Assembly: GCA_035362935.1 (NCBI GenBank)
Contig: DAOSEC010000005.1
Span: 1-64,000 of the forward strand
DNA length: 64,000 nucleotides
DNA from: DAOSEC01 sp035362935
Lineage (GTDB): Bacteria; Bacillota_I; Bacilli_A; ML615J-28; CAG-313
Direction: 5' to 3'
Shown here: positions 43,758-54,336 of the stretch, piece after piece
How positions within the stretch are numbered: the stretch's first letter is position 1
Layout: every line of letters begins with the position of its first letter
Translations under genes and position numbers: made by a program
Notes under the pieces: model-generated
What the model was told of the DNA's origin: nothing
Seen by the model: the letters and a program-made list of their open reading frames with translations, nothing else
The model's database searches: none

Positions 43758-44975
43758 ATGAATATAATATACATAACTACAGTCGGTTTTGATACATTTG
43801 GGGGGAATAATCACCTGAATTCAGCATTAATTGAAGATTTTTTGAAACAAGGTCATAAAATTCACCTTATACAGAGTTCGTATGGTGACCTTAATATTGT
43901 TCCAGAACACCTAAAAAACAATAATAATTTTATTTTTCATTCCATACGCAGAGGTAGAATAAATAAACGCAGATTGGTCTTAAGGGCAATTGATGAAATA
44001 GTTTACTACAATAAAGTTATAAAATATGCTTCTATTTTGGTCGATTATGATGTGATATATTATCAATCAAGTGGGTTAAGTTTCTATTTTGTTCCAAAAT
44101 TATTACGGAAACTTAAAAAAAATATAGTTTTTAACATCCAAGATTTATTTCCAAACAGCCTTCAATCCACCAAAAAGATCTTTAGTAAGTTTTTGATTAA
44201 AATAATTATGCCATTTCAAATTAGAATGTATAATATGGTGTCTAAAGTAATCGTTATTTCAAACGATATAAAAAATGAACTGCTAAAATATGGCATTGAT
44301 GAAAAAAAGATACATGTTGTTTATAACTGGTATAATGAAGCAGAAGTATATCCGATTGAACTAGAGCATAATAGATTTGCAAATAAGTACAAAATGGTAA
44401 AGAACAAGTTTGTAGTACAGTATGCAGGTAATTTAGGGTATGTCATTGATTATGATTTTATTATAAATCTTGCTAAAAAGTTAAGAAACGATTTAACTAT
44501 TACTATTCAAATAATTGGTAATGGCAGTAATAAAGATCAACTGAAAAAACGTTTGGCAAAAGCAAAACTAAACAATGTTGAAATGTATCCTATACAAGAT
44601 CAAGATATTGTTAGAGATGTCTACTCATATGGTGATTTATGCTTTATACCATTAAAAAAAGGAGTAATTTTTCATAGTGTACCCAGCAAGGCAAGTTTAG
44701 CATTAGCATGCAGCGTACCAGTTTTATTGATTTGCGATGAATCATCGGATTATGCAAAATTGATTATTGATAACAAGGTAGGTTTTGTGACTGGTAATAA
44801 TAATGTGGATAAAGCCTACCAATTTATCATAGGAGCTAATAGAAAAAGTGATGACTATTACATCTATAAATTGAATAGCGTTATATTTGCTGAGCGACTT
44901 TTGTCCAGAAAGCAAAACACGCAAAAAATTATAAATATTATTGAGAACATTATTGTGGAAAAGGAAACTGAGTGA
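43758..44975 (+). CDS. Family 4-type glycosyltransferase, WbuB-like
   Basis: A 405-residue GT-B protein with the WbuB-like pattern: FNIQDLFPNSLQS in the middle, VIVISNDIKNELLKYGI, VVYNWYNE, a GNLGYVIDYDF segment and the donor-binding SVPSKASLALACSVPVLL region. It adds the second sugar or acetamido sugar to the growing repeat unit. A paralogous type of protein appears in module B at 56721. Confidence 0.8.
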   Translation: MNIIYITTVGFDTFGGNNHLNSALIEDFLKQGHKIHLIQSSYGDLNIVPEHLKNNNNFIFHSIRRGRINKRRLVLRAIDEIVYYNKVIKYASILVDYDVIYYQSSGLSFYFVPKLLRKLKKNIVFNIQDLFPNSLQSTKKIFSKFLIKIIMPFQIRMYNMVSKVIVISNDIKNELLKYGIDEKKIHVVYNWYNEAEVYPIELEHNRFANKYKMVKNKFVVQYAGNLGYVIDYDFIINLAKKLRNDLTITIQIIGNGSNKDQLKKRLAKAKLNNVEMYPIQDQDIVRDVYSYGDLCFIPLKKGVIFHSVPSKASLALACSVPVLLICDESSDYAKLIIDNKVGFVTGNNNVDKAYQFIIGANRKSDDYYIYKLNSVIFAERLLSRKQNTQKIINIIENIIVEKETE

Positions 44976-44976
44976 T

Positions 44977-46028
44977 ATGCGTAAATATTTGATTGGTATT
45001 TGGGGTCAGTATGGTGATTCTGAGAATGTTGCAGATGGACAAGCTGTTCGTACAAGGATAATTACAAACGCTATCAAAGCACGTTTTGGTATCGACAAAG
45101 TACATATGGTCAATACGAATAACTGGAAAAAGAGAAAACTTAGTTTATTATTTGCTACATTGCATATGATTTTTTACTGTGAAAAAATAATAATTATGCC
45201 AGCAGACAACGGTTTCAAACTAATAGTCCCATTGTTAAACATAATGTCGTATTTTCACAAAAATAAAATAATTTATATTGTTATTGGTGGCTTTTTGCCA
45301 AACTTACTTAGGAGAAACAGTAAATATATTAAGTATCTCAAAAAATATCAAGCAATATTTGTTCAAACAACTAATTTGAAGCAAGAAATTAATGTCCTAG
45401 GTTTGAAGAATACTTACATCTTATCGAATTTAAAAGATATGGAAAAAAGAAATGTCTCAGATATCAAGCAAATTAATGCTGATAATATCAAAGTATGTAC
45501 CTTATCTAGAATTAATATCGAAAAAGGCATACTTGATGCAATTGATGCGGTTAAAATTGCAAATACAATTTTAAAGAAAAAAAAATACAACTAGATATTT
45601 TTGGAATAGTATCGAAAGGATTTGAGGAGCAATTTTACAATCTATTACGTCAACATTCCGATTTTGTTGAGTACAAAGGAGTAGTACCATACGACAAAAC
45701 AGTAGGTGTGCTTAAGGATTACTTTTGTCTTGTTTTCCCTACATATTATTATGGTGAAGGATTTGCGGGTACATTTATAGATGCTTTTTTTTCAGGAGTA
45801 CCAATAATAACAACTAACTGGAAACATAATTCTGAAATAATCAAAGAAGCAAAAAATGGATTTTTAGTAAATATAAAAAGTCCAAACGAGATAGCTGACA
45901 GATTGGTGTATTTATATAAGAACCGACTAATTCAATATGAGATTTCAATCAATAACCTGAATGAGGCAGTTAAATACGATCCAAGTATAGTTTTAGAGGA
46001 CTTATTTCACATACTTGATTTGCGATAG
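44977..46028 (+). pseudogene. Glycosyltransferase gene frameshifted at an A9 tract
   Basis: Two reading frames together make one GT-B protein. The first (ATG 44977 to TAG 45594) has the N-terminal domain and ends in TLSRINIEKGILDAIDAVKIAN. The second continues in another frame with IQLDIFGIVSKGFEEQF and the donor site FPTYYYGEGFAGTFIDAFFSGVPIITTNW (read YYGEGFAGTFIDAFFSGVPI), to 46028. The switch falls at nine A's (45577-45585); a tenth A restores one frame of about 350 codons. This is a frameshift mutation, a phase-variable tract, transcriptional slippage or a sequencing error. Confidence 0.8.
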
Positions 46029-46062
46029 CGCATGCAATGTAAGATAACATAGGAGGAATTAC

Positions 46063-47235
46063 ATGAAACATCAAACAAATGATAACAATCGCATGCTAAA
46101 TCTTTTTTTGATATCTTTTTACATAATATCTATTCCAATGAGTATGTTGTCAATAGGTGTTTTGGGGTCTTTATTAAGACTGGTTAGTTTATTCATCGGC
46201 TTATCATCACTATCAGTTCATTTATGGTATAATAATCGCATCATATACAAAAATGGTGTACTCATCTCATGGGCAGCATATGTCATTTTCGTATTGCTTT
46301 CTACTATATGGTCTAACACACCAAATACAAGTTTTATTGTATCATTTGGATTAATACAAGTCTTGATTATCTCTTTCACACTTACAGTTTATAGATTTTC
46401 TGAAAATGATATGAAATTTATCGAGATAGCATGGATATTAGTTGCAATTATATGTGTTTTTTTATTATTGTCAAGTTCAGGTAATACATATTTCATTGAG
46501 GGAAGAAGAACAATAGTACTCCGATATGGGTTTGTTGATCCGAATGAATTAACTGCTTATTTTATAGTGCCTACAGTAATACTTGTGTCTAAAATAATAA
46601 AAAAACAGAACATATATACTATTTTCTTAATCATATTATTTATGCTTGTTTTTTACTCTATAATAATCACTGGTTCTAGGTCAGGAATATTGAGTTTCAT
46701 ACTAACAGTAATATTTACCTTATTTAAGTCAAGGGTAAAAATTAGAAATATACTGTTTTTTGTGTTTATTGGGGTAATTAGCTACTATTTAGTGTTTAAC
46801 GTATTTAGAGATCTATTGCCTGTCTCTGTATTACAGAGACTACAATTTACAAGTATTAATAATGATGGAGGAAGTGATAGGTTTATCATTTGGCAACAAT
46901 CAATCACTAACACATTAAATGATGGATTTAGATTCATTTATGGATATGGACCTTTTGGAGCTCCGAATATTTCAATAACTCCCACAATGCACAATCATTT
47001 TTTACAAAGTTTTGTTGATGGTGGACTAATGGGATTATTGTTATTCTCAATATTTATTTTTTTACTACTCATTAAGAAATCAAATCTGTACTTTTATTTG
47101 CCTTCTATTATTGGTGCAATTGTGATGATTATGACATTAACATCTTATGCTTCATTTAAACCAATTTGGACAATATTTATGATGGGTTTAGTTAATGTTA
47201 ACCTTAAAACTAGCAATAAAATAGAACAAACTTAG
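46063..47235 (+). CDS. Wzy-type polysaccharide polymerase of module A
   Basis: A 390-residue polytopic protein with about ten TM helices and an O-antigen ligase/polymerase-like long outer loop (about 255-320) with GYGPFGAPN and TMHNHFLQSFVDGGLMG. It should polymerise repeat units on the outer membrane face side. AGGAGGAA is the RBS. Confidence 0.82.
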   Translation: MKHQTNDNNRMLNLFLISFYIISIPMSMLSIGVLGSLLRLVSLFIGLSSLSVHLWYNNRIIYKNGVLISWAAYVIFVLLSTIWSNTPNTSFIVSFGLIQVLIISFTLTVYRFSENDMKFIEIAWILVAIICVFLLLSSSGNTYFIEGRRTIVLRYGFVDPNELTAYFIVPTVILVSKIIKKQNIYTIFLIILFMLVFYSIIITGSRSGILSFILTVIFTLFKSRVKIRNILFFVFIGVISYYLVFNVFRDLLPVSVLQRLQFTSINNDGGSDRFIIWQQSITNTLNDGFRFIYGYGPFGAPNISITPTMHNHFLQSFVDGGLMGLLLFSIFIFLLLIKKSNLYFYLPSIIGAIVMIMTLTSYASFKPIWTIFMMGLVNVNLKTSNKIEQT

Positions 47236-47247
47236 GGAGGAAATTAA

Positions 47248-48339
47248 TTGGAAAATATGTTTGATGTGATTCATATAATACCTAGTCTAGATTTCGGTGG
47301 TGCTGAAATTATGACAGGAACCTTGTGTTCTGAGTTAATGTTGAATAATGTTAAAGTTTGCATTATTAGTTTGTATAACAAAAAAACCACTATAAGTCGC
47401 CAACTAGAAAATAAGAATTTACATGTAGTTTATCTAAACAAAAAAAGAGGCATTGATATTAATATTATTTTCGAACTGAGGAAGATTATCACGAAGTTAC
47501 GACCAAATGTAATTAATACACATTTATATACTTTACCATATGTGTATTTCTCGCTGTGGTTTTTACCCCATATAAAGATTTTTCATACCATACACAGTGT
47601 TGCAAATAAAGAAATGAATAAATTATATAGACTCTTTTACAAAATTTTGTTTAGAGTTAGATATGCGATACCTATTGCAATAAGTCCAGAAATAAAAAAA
47701 AGTATTATCACTGAATATGGTTTAATCGATGATCAGGTTCCCACAATATTTAACGGAATTAATATGTCACTGTTTGTACCTAAAGTAATATACGAGAATG
47801 AAGATAAGTTAGTATTAATTAATGTTGCAAGATTCAATTATGTTAAAAATCATAGATTATTGTTAAATGTTTTTGCTAAATTAATTAATAAATATCCAAA
47901 TTTAGAATTAAGATTGTGTGGTGAAGGTCCTTTGATGAATGAAGTTATAGAGCTTGCTCACGCTTTAGATATAACAAATAAAGTTAACTTTATGGGCAAC
48001 ATTTTAAATGTTAAAGAAGTTTTAGTTAGTTCTGATATCTTTGTTTTGCCATCACTATGGGAAGGAATACCTTTATCTTTGATTGAAGCTATGGCATCAG
48101 GTTTGCCAGTTGTAGTAAATAAAGTTGGTGGGATGGTAGATATGATAAATGACGGAATAGATGGTGTTTTTTTTCATAATACTGATCAAGATCTATATGA
48201 CAAATTAGAATCACTTATAATAAGCAAGAATCGAAGAAAATCTTTGGGTATAGAAGCGGTTAAAAAGGCACAGATTTTCAATTCAAAGAAGATGTGTCAA
48301 GAGTATATAAAACTATATTTTAGTAGCGAGAATAAATAA
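47248..48339 (+). CDS. Family 4 glycosyltransferase
   Basis: A 363-residue GT-B enzyme. N-terminal IIPSLDFGGAEIMTGTL, a central FNGINMSLF and the donor motif PSLWEGIPLSLIEAMASGLPVV with the E-x7-E pair are typical of GT4. The start is TTG 47248, 8 bases after GGGAGG; ATG 47257 is too distant. Donor and acceptor sugars are unknown. Confidence 0.85.
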   Translation: MENMFDVIHIIPSLDFGGAEIMTGTLCSELMLNNVKVCIISLYNKKTTISRQLENKNLHVVYLNKKRGIDINIIFELRKIITKLRPNVINTHLYTLPYVYFSLWFLPHIKIFHTIHSVANKEMNKLYRLFYKILFRVRYAIPIAISPEIKKSIITEYGLIDDQVPTIFNGINMSLFVPKVIYENEDKLVLINVARFNYVKNHRLLLNVFAKLINKYPNLELRLCGEGPLMNEVIELAHALDITNKVNFMGNILNVKEVLVSSDIFVLPSLWEGIPLSLIEAMASGLPVVVNKVGGMVDMINDGIDGVFFHNTDQDLYDKLESLIISKNRRKSLGIEAVKKAQIFNSKKMCQEYIKLYFSSENK

Positions 48340-49589
48340 TGAGTATGAGCGCTAAAATCTTAATTATTAGTCCATACGACCTACAATCAAATAATGCTTC
48401 TATAAACTGTATTTCGAGAATAATTGAATCCTTAAGAAAAGATAATGCTAATATTGTATACTTTTGCGTAAATCAGAATTCATTAGAATATCATGACCAA
48501 TATATAAATAATATTCGGGTTTATATGTTTCCATCAAAAAAAACTATCTATCACAAAAAAATTGTTACCATGAGTGGCAAAACACTAAGTGATAGGATTT
48601 TAAGAAAAATTAATTACGTTTGCTTAAAAATATGTACAATTTTTAATCTAGAAAACTATCATTGGGCGATTAATTTTAAACGTATGAAATCAATTTTTCT
48701 CAAAATGACAGAAGAAAAAAAATTTGATGCGATTATTTCTTTTTCTTTACCATTCACTTCTCATATATTTGCCAATAGACTACATAAACTGGGTAAGAGT
48801 ACCAGATGGATTCCTTATGAATTAGATCCATTTGCGTTAAACTATACAAGGAATAGACTACTGATACCCATCCGAAAAAAATTAGAAAAAAAATGTTTCA
48901 GTATTGCAAATCATATTATATCAACTATAGGGATTTTAGAACACAATTCAGAAGCAAAATTTAGGCAGGAGCTAGTATATAAATCTACTTCCATGCCATT
49001 GCCAATTTTACGTATCATAGAGAATCATCATCAAGAAAAATACGAGTATGATTTTTGTTATGTAGGGTCTTTTTATAAAAAGTTTCGGAACCCTTCATAC
49101 ATGTTTAAGATACTATCGAATGTCTTAATTGGAAAGCATATTATCATTGCTGGTGGTGATATTCCTTGGAATAGCAACTCATATATAGAAAAATTGAAAG
49201 TCAATAATAAGGTTACTATTTTAGGATGGGTATCGTTAGATAAATCAAAAGATATTATTGAAAAATCTAGATTTCTTCTTAATTTGTCAAACAACTTGCC
49301 TAACCAAATTCCAAGCAAGGTAGTAGATTATATAAGTACAGGTAAGAAAATAATTAATTTTTACTATAATGATGACGACCCATCATTTATTTACTTAAAA
49401 GAGTATCCACACATTATTAATATAAAAATTAATTCATCGGATACCCAGGTATTAAAAGAATTGTGTATATTCATTGGGAATTTATCATATCAGATTGATT
49501 ATAATGATTTAAGGTGTATTTATAAAAATTATCAAGAGGATGTCGTCTTACAAAAAATATTGAATATAATAGGAGGAAAGAATGTTTAA
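48339..49589 (+). CDS. GT-B glycosyltransferase, divergent
   Basis: A 416-residue protein of likely GT-B fold with an N-terminal ILIISPYDLQSNNASINCI, a central WIPYELDPFAL segment, CYVGSFYKKFRNP and a C-terminal NLPNQIPSKVVDYISTGKKII region corresponding to the donor site. Similarity to known families is weak, so the sugar is unknown. It overlaps the previous stop by one base and the next gene by 8 bases. Confidence 0.65.
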   Translation: MSMSAKILIISPYDLQSNNASINCISRIIESLRKDNANIVYFCVNQNSLEYHDQYINNIRVYMFPSKKTIYHKKIVTMSGKTLSDRILRKINYVCLKICTIFNLENYHWAINFKRMKSIFLKMTEEKKFDAIISFSLPFTSHIFANRLHKLGKSTRWIPYELDPFALNYTRNRLLIPIRKKLEKKCFSIANHIISTIGILEHNSEAKFRQELVYKSTSMPLPILRIIENHHQEKYEYDFCYVGSFYKKFRNPSYMFKILSNVLIGKHIIIAGGDIPWNSNSYIEKLKVNNKVTILGWVSLDKSKDIIEKSRFLLNLSNNLPNQIPSKVVDYISTGKKIINFYYNDDDPSFIYLKEYPHIINIKINSSDTQVLKELCIFIGNLSYQIDYNDLRCIYKNYQEDVVLQKILNIIGGKNV

Positions 49590-50577
49590 GAACAAAATAC
49601 TATTAATCACTGGAGGCACAGGATCATTCGGAAACGCTGTATTATCCCGACTTCTAGATAGTGATTTACAAGAAATACGCATACTATCTAGAGATGAAAA
49701 AAAACAAGAAGATATGCGCAAACATTATAATAACAATAAAATTAAATTCTATTTAGGGGATATTAGAGACTATAGTTCTATTGAAGGTGCATTTATTGGT
49801 GTCGATTTTGTTTTCCATGCTGCTGCTTTAAAACAGGTGCCTTCTTGTGAGTTTTACCCAATTGAAGCAGTAAAAACTAATATATTGGGTAGTGACAATG
49901 TAATAACAGCCTGTATAAAAAACAAAGTAAAAAAAGCTATTTTTCTATCTACCGATAAAGCAGCCTACCCGATTAATGCAATGGGAATGAGTAAAGCGAT
50001 GATGGAAAAAAATGTTATTGCTCGCTCAAGACAATTACAACATAATGACACAATTTTGTGCCTAACTAGATATGGAAATGTTATGGCATCAAGGGGGTCA
50101 GTTATTCCATTGTTTATAGAGCAAATAAAAGCAAAAAAACCAATCACCATAACCAATCCAGAAATGACAAGGTTTATGATGACATTGGATGATGCTGTTG
50201 ATTTAGTGCTATATGCATTTCAAAATGGAGAGCAGGGAGACCTTTTCGTTCAAAAAGCACCATCAGCTAGCATTGATACTTTGGCAAAAGCAATATTAAA
50301 CTTGAGTGGATGTAATATACCACCTGTATATATTGGTACACGTCATGGGGAAAAATTATATGAAGTATTGGTTACTCAAGAAGAAATGACTAAAGCAATT
50401 GATTTAGGAAATTTCTATAAAATTCCAGCTGATAATAGAAACTTGAACTATAATAAATATATTGAACTTGGTTGTGACAACATCATGGATGTGGAGGCTT
50501 ACCACTCACATAATACTCAAAGGTTGGATCTTAATGGTATGAAAAATTTATTGTTAAAATTAGATTTATTTAAGTAG
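49582..50577 (+). CDS. capE: UDP-GlcNAc 4,6-dehydratase/5-epimerase, CapE/FnlA type
   Basis: A 331-residue soluble SDR. TGGTGSFGNAVLSRLL at the N-terminus, ILSRDEKKQEDMR, AAALKQVPSCE, LSTDKAAYPINAMGMSKAMME and RYGNVMASRGSVIPLF are characteristic of CapE. It opens the route UDP-GlcNAc to UDP-L-FucNAc, with the next two genes supplying the later steps. Confidence 0.88.
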   Translation: MFKNKILLITGGTGSFGNAVLSRLLDSDLQEIRILSRDEKKQEDMRKHYNNNKIKFYLGDIRDYSSIEGAFIGVDFVFHAAALKQVPSCEFYPIEAVKTNILGSDNVITACIKNKVKKAIFLSTDKAAYPINAMGMSKAMMEKNVIARSRQLQHNDTILCLTRYGNVMASRGSVIPLFIEQIKAKKPITITNPEMTRFMMTLDDAVDLVLYAFQNGEQGDLFVQKAPSASIDTLAKAILNLSGCNIPPVYIGTRHGEKLYEVLVTQEEMTKAIDLGNFYKIPADNRNLNYNKYIELGCDNIMDVEAYHSHNTQRLDLNGMKNLLLKLDLFK

Positions 50578-50584
50578 GTAATAT

Positions 50585-51694
50585 ATGAAAGTGCTTGTTA
50601 CTGGAGCGAAGGGATTTATAGGTAAAAATCTGATTTCAGAGTTGAAAAATCACAAATTTACTGATATATATGAGTATGATACACAATCTTCACTAACAGA
50701 TTTAGATGAATATACAAAAGATGCTAACTTTGTTTTTCATCTTGCCGGTGTAAATAGAACCAATAATGAAAATGAGTTTTTAGTAGGAAATTTCGGTTTT
50801 ACGACAACATTATTAGAAAGTTTGAAAAAAAACCACAATAAATGCCCTATTATGATTTCATCATCTATTCAAGCAGAACTTGCTAACCCCTATGGTATTA
50901 GTAAGAAAGCTGGAGAAGACCTAATAACTAATTACGGGAAGGAGTATGGAGTAAAAATATTAATTTATCGCTTTCCAAATGTTTTTGGCAAATGGTGTAG
51001 ACCAAATTACAATAGTGTTATAGCTACATTTTCCTACAACATAGCTAATAATTTACCTATAATGGTCAATGATCCTGATATAGTCTTGAATTTAGTTTAC
51101 ATTGATGACCTCGTTAAAGAGTTAATCAATAGCATGAATGGTTTAGAAAATCGGATAGGTGATTTTTGCTACGTAGAACCCGTTTATAGTGTGAGGTTGG
51201 GAGATATAGTGGATTTAATTTACTCATTTAAAAATTCAAGATATGATTTAAGCATACCTAATCAAGGGGATCTGTTTATTAAAAAATTATACGCAAACTA
51301 TATTAGTTATTTGCCTGAAACCCAACTTATATACAACTTAAAAATGAATATGGATGAAAGAGGATCTTTTACAGAATTTCTCAAAACTCCAGATAGAGGC
51401 CAAGTATCTATAAATGTAACTAAACCAGGAATTGTTAAAGGTAATCATTGGCATCACACTAAAAATGAAAAATTTTTAGTTGTGAGTGGAAGTGGTTTGA
51501 TTCGATTGAGAAAGATAGGTGAAACAAATATTATTGAGTATCTAGTTAGTGGCGATAGACTTCAAGTAATAGACATACCGCCTGGTTATACTCACAACAT
51601 TGCAAATTTGGGAAACACAGATTTAGTAACAGTCATGTGGGTTAATGAGTCATTTAACAAAGATTTACCCGACACAATATATATGGAGGTTTAA
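50585..51694 (+). CDS. capF: UDP-acetamido-hexulose reductase with cupin domain, CapF/FnlB type
   Basis: A 369-residue two-domain enzyme: an N-terminal SDR (GAKGFIGKNL, NPYGISKKAGE) and a C-terminal cupin (about 245-369) with KGNHWHHTKNEKFLVVSG metal ligands. CapF performs C-3 epimerisation (cupin) and NADPH reduction (SDR). It is second in the CapE-CapF-CapG order. Start ATG 50585 is 7 bases past the capE stop. Confidence 0.87.
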   Translation: MKVLVTGAKGFIGKNLISELKNHKFTDIYEYDTQSSLTDLDEYTKDANFVFHLAGVNRTNNENEFLVGNFGFTTTLLESLKKNHNKCPIMISSSIQAELANPYGISKKAGEDLITNYGKEYGVKILIYRFPNVFGKWCRPNYNSVIATFSYNIANNLPIMVNDPDIVLNLVYIDDLVKELINSMNGLENRIGDFCYVEPVYSVRLGDIVDLIYSFKNSRYDLSIPNQGDLFIKKLYANYISYLPETQLIYNLKMNMDERGSFTEFLKTPDRGQVSINVTKPGIVKGNHWHHTKNEKFLVVSGSGLIRLRKIGETNIIEYLVSGDRLQVIDIPPGYTHNIANLGNTDLVTVMWVNESFNKDLPDTIYMEV

Positions 51695-51698
51695 AAGA

Positions 51699-52817
51699 TT
51701 GAAAAAATTAAAAATTATGACAGTTGTTGGAACACGACCCGAAATAATTAGGCTATCGGCTGTGATTAACAATTTTAATTCTTGTGAAATGGTTGAACAT
51801 ATTTTAGTGCATACTGGTCAGAATTATGATTATGAGTTGAATGAAATATTCTTTTGTGATTTTAAAATTAATAAACCTAACTATTTTCTAAACTCAGCAA
51901 CAGGCACAGCTATTTCCACAATTGGAGCAATTTTAACGAATATTGTTCCCATTATTGAGAAGGAAAGACCAGATGCTTTTTTGGTATTAGGTGATACTAA
52001 TAGTTGTTTGGCCGCCATAGCAGCAAAACGATATCAAATACCTATTTTTCATATGGAAGCTGGTAATAGATGTTTCGATCAAAGAGTGCCCGAAGAGATC
52101 AATAGAAAAATTGTTGATCACATCGCAGATATAAATTTGCCTTATAGTACAATATCCCGTGAATATTTGATAAAAGAAGGATTTCCAGCAGACAGAATAA
52201 TAAAAACCGGAAGCCCAATGTTTGAAGTACTATCAAAAATGAGAGATCAAATAGATTCTTCTAATATACTGCTTCAATTAAACTTGAAAAAAAATAATTA
52301 TTTCTTAGTTTCATTTCATAGAGAAGAAAATATAAACACAAGAAATTTTGAAGAACTGATAAAAACGATTAATGCTATAGCAAATTTATATAACTTACCA
52401 ATCATCATTTCGACACATCCTCGAACTCAAAAAATGATTGATACAAAGCAAGTTCAATTTCACCCGCTTATCCAAAAACTAAAACCTTTAAGTTTTCTAG
52501 ACTATAATAAATTACAAATGAATGCTAAAGTAGTTTTAAGTGATTCGGGGACCATAAGTGAAGAATCATCAATTTTAAAATTTAAAGCTTTGAATATTCG
52601 AGATACTCATGAGAGACCTGAAGCAATGGAAGAAGCAGCAGTAATGATGGTTGGCGTAAATGAAGAACGAGTAATAACTGCACTAAACATACTTATCAAT
52701 GATAACAACATTTACAATGAAGTGAAAGACTATCAAATTCAAAATGTTTCGGAAAAAGTATTAAAAATTATTGTTAGTTACACTGGTTATGTTAATAATT
52801 ATTTGTGGAAAAAGTAA
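51699..52817 (+). CDS. capG: UDP-sugar 2-epimerase, CapG/FnlC type
   Basis: A 372-residue GT-B-like non-hydrolysing 2-epimerase with VVGTRPEIIRLS, HTGQNYDYELNEIFF, LVLGDTNSCLAA, FHMEAGNRCFDQRVPEE and SDSGTISEESS. After CapE and CapF it completes UDP-L-FucNAc. The start is TTG 51699, 9 bases after GGAGG; the upstream frame overlaps capF. Confidence 0.88.
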   Translation: MKKLKIMTVVGTRPEIIRLSAVINNFNSCEMVEHILVHTGQNYDYELNEIFFCDFKINKPNYFLNSATGTAISTIGAILTNIVPIIEKERPDAFLVLGDTNSCLAAIAAKRYQIPIFHMEAGNRCFDQRVPEEINRKIVDHIADINLPYSTISREYLIKEGFPADRIIKTGSPMFEVLSKMRDQIDSSNILLQLNLKKNNYFLVSFHREENINTRNFEELIKTINAIANLYNLPIIISTHPRTQKMIDTKQVQFHPLIQKLKPLSFLDYNKLQMNAKVVLSDSGTISEESSILKFKALNIRDTHERPEAMEEAAVMMVGVNEERVITALNILINDNNIYNEVKDYQIQNVSEKVLKIIVSYTGYVNNYLWKK

Positions 52818-52830
52818 ATAATAGATCGGT

Positions 52831-54336
52831 ATGAAAAATTATAAAAATAGCATTTTATTCACAATTACCTCAATTATATCAAGTTTAATTAGCGCTATAT
52901 TTGGATTAATTTTAATAAGATTAATAATTTTGCACACTGGATCTAACTATAATGGATTAAACATAACAATTAGTCAATTTGTTAACTCTTTTATTCTTTT
53001 AGAAGGTGGAATTACTGTTATATTTTCATATTATTTGTTCAAACCCATAGTTGAAAAGAATCATCACGAAATTAACAAATTGCTTTCATATGCAAAAAAG
53101 AAATATTTTAAAATTGGACTTGTTGTTCTATTTATATCAATCCCGAGTTCAATTATTTATTCATTTTTTATAAAAACAGACATTACTTTTTATGAGATAA
53201 TTCTTTTGTTTGCGATTTCAATTGCTGGTATATGGCTGAATATTTCACTTACGATTAAATATAGACTTATACTAGAAGCTAATAATAACGAATATATTAT
53301 ACAGTTGATTACTATTACCGTTTTAATTGTCGTCAATATAGCAAGCATTTACATATTGGTTAGTTTTAAATCCTATATTTTAGTTCGCCTTATGTTCTTT
53401 CTAGGACAGTTGCTAAACTATTTATTACTAAGGTTTGTGGTATCGAAAATGTTTAGATATATAAAATTTGATAATATAAGTGAAACCGCAAACATTTCTG
53501 GTTCAAAAGATATGTACTTGGAAAGGGTAATTGGAAGTTTATATGATTCTTCATTTGTGTTTTACTCATCCATTTTCATAGGTACGATTTTTTTAAGTAT
53601 ATTTGCTATATATAATACAATAATTGGGACAATTAAAAATCTTCTCACATCAGTAGTTAATGGACCCAGAATTTATTTTGGAAGATTAATTGCACAAAAT
53701 GATATGAGTAAATTTAGAAAACAATTTATGAGTTTTCAACTTGTTTTAAATGTTATTGCATTGACATTGGGGTCATCTCTAATAATAATGCTAACGCCAT
53801 TTGTTAGTTTATATACAAAGGGTATAACAGATGCTAATTATTACAGCACAATTATTCCATATATCTTATCCATAACAATGGTTCTCCACATAATGTGTAC
53901 ACCTTTGGGAAATATAATAATTTTATCTGGTCATTTTAAAGCATCAAGGCAAATACAAATCACAACTTTTCTTATTTTAATTACTACACTACTTCTTACC
54001 ATAATATTTAAAAAATACGACTTGTCTCTTTATTCATTATTAATATCAGAATTATTTCTCTTTGGTGCTCGCTTAGTATTTTCATCGAAGAAGGTACTAA
54101 ATATAAACTATAAAAACATTTTATCACAATACTTACCTAATATAATTGTTTCTTTTGTATTGATTCTCTTGTTCACTAGATATCTGCCGATAATTGATAC
54201 GTATTACATTTGGTTTTTTTGGGGAGTATGCACTGTTTCAATATTTCTATTAATTAACATATTAGTAGTTTATATTTTTAATAAAAAAAATATTGTCGAA
54301 ATTATACAAGTAGTTAGAAAGGGAATAGCAAAATGA
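52831..54336 (+). CDS. Wzx-type polysaccharide flippase of module A
   Basis: A 501-residue MOP-superfamily protein with about 12-14 TM helices and no large soluble domain. It should flip C55-PP-linked repeat units. No strong RBS is seen (ATAGATCGG). It overlaps the next gene by 4 bases (ATGA). A second Wzx is in module B at 62873. Confidence 0.82.
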   Translation: MKNYKNSILFTITSIISSLISAIFGLILIRLIILHTGSNYNGLNITISQFVNSFILLEGGITVIFSYYLFKPIVEKNHHEINKLLSYAKKKYFKIGLVVLFISIPSSIIYSFFIKTDITFYEIILLFAISIAGIWLNISLTIKYRLILEANNNEYIIQLITITVLIVVNIASIYILVSFKSYILVRLMFFLGQLLNYLLLRFVVSKMFRYIKFDNISETANISGSKDMYLERVIGSLYDSSFVFYSSIFIGTIFLSIFAIYNTIIGTIKNLLTSVVNGPRIYFGRLIAQNDMSKFRKQFMSFQLVLNVIALTLGSSLIIMLTPFVSLYTKGITDANYYSTIIPYILSITMVLHIMCTPLGNIIILSGHFKASRQIQITTFLILITTLLLTIIFKKYDLSLYSLLISELFLFGARLVFSSKKVLNINYKNILSQYLPNIIVSFVLILLFTRYLPIIDTYYIWFFWGVCTVSIFLLINILVVYIFNKKNIVEIIQVVRKGIAK

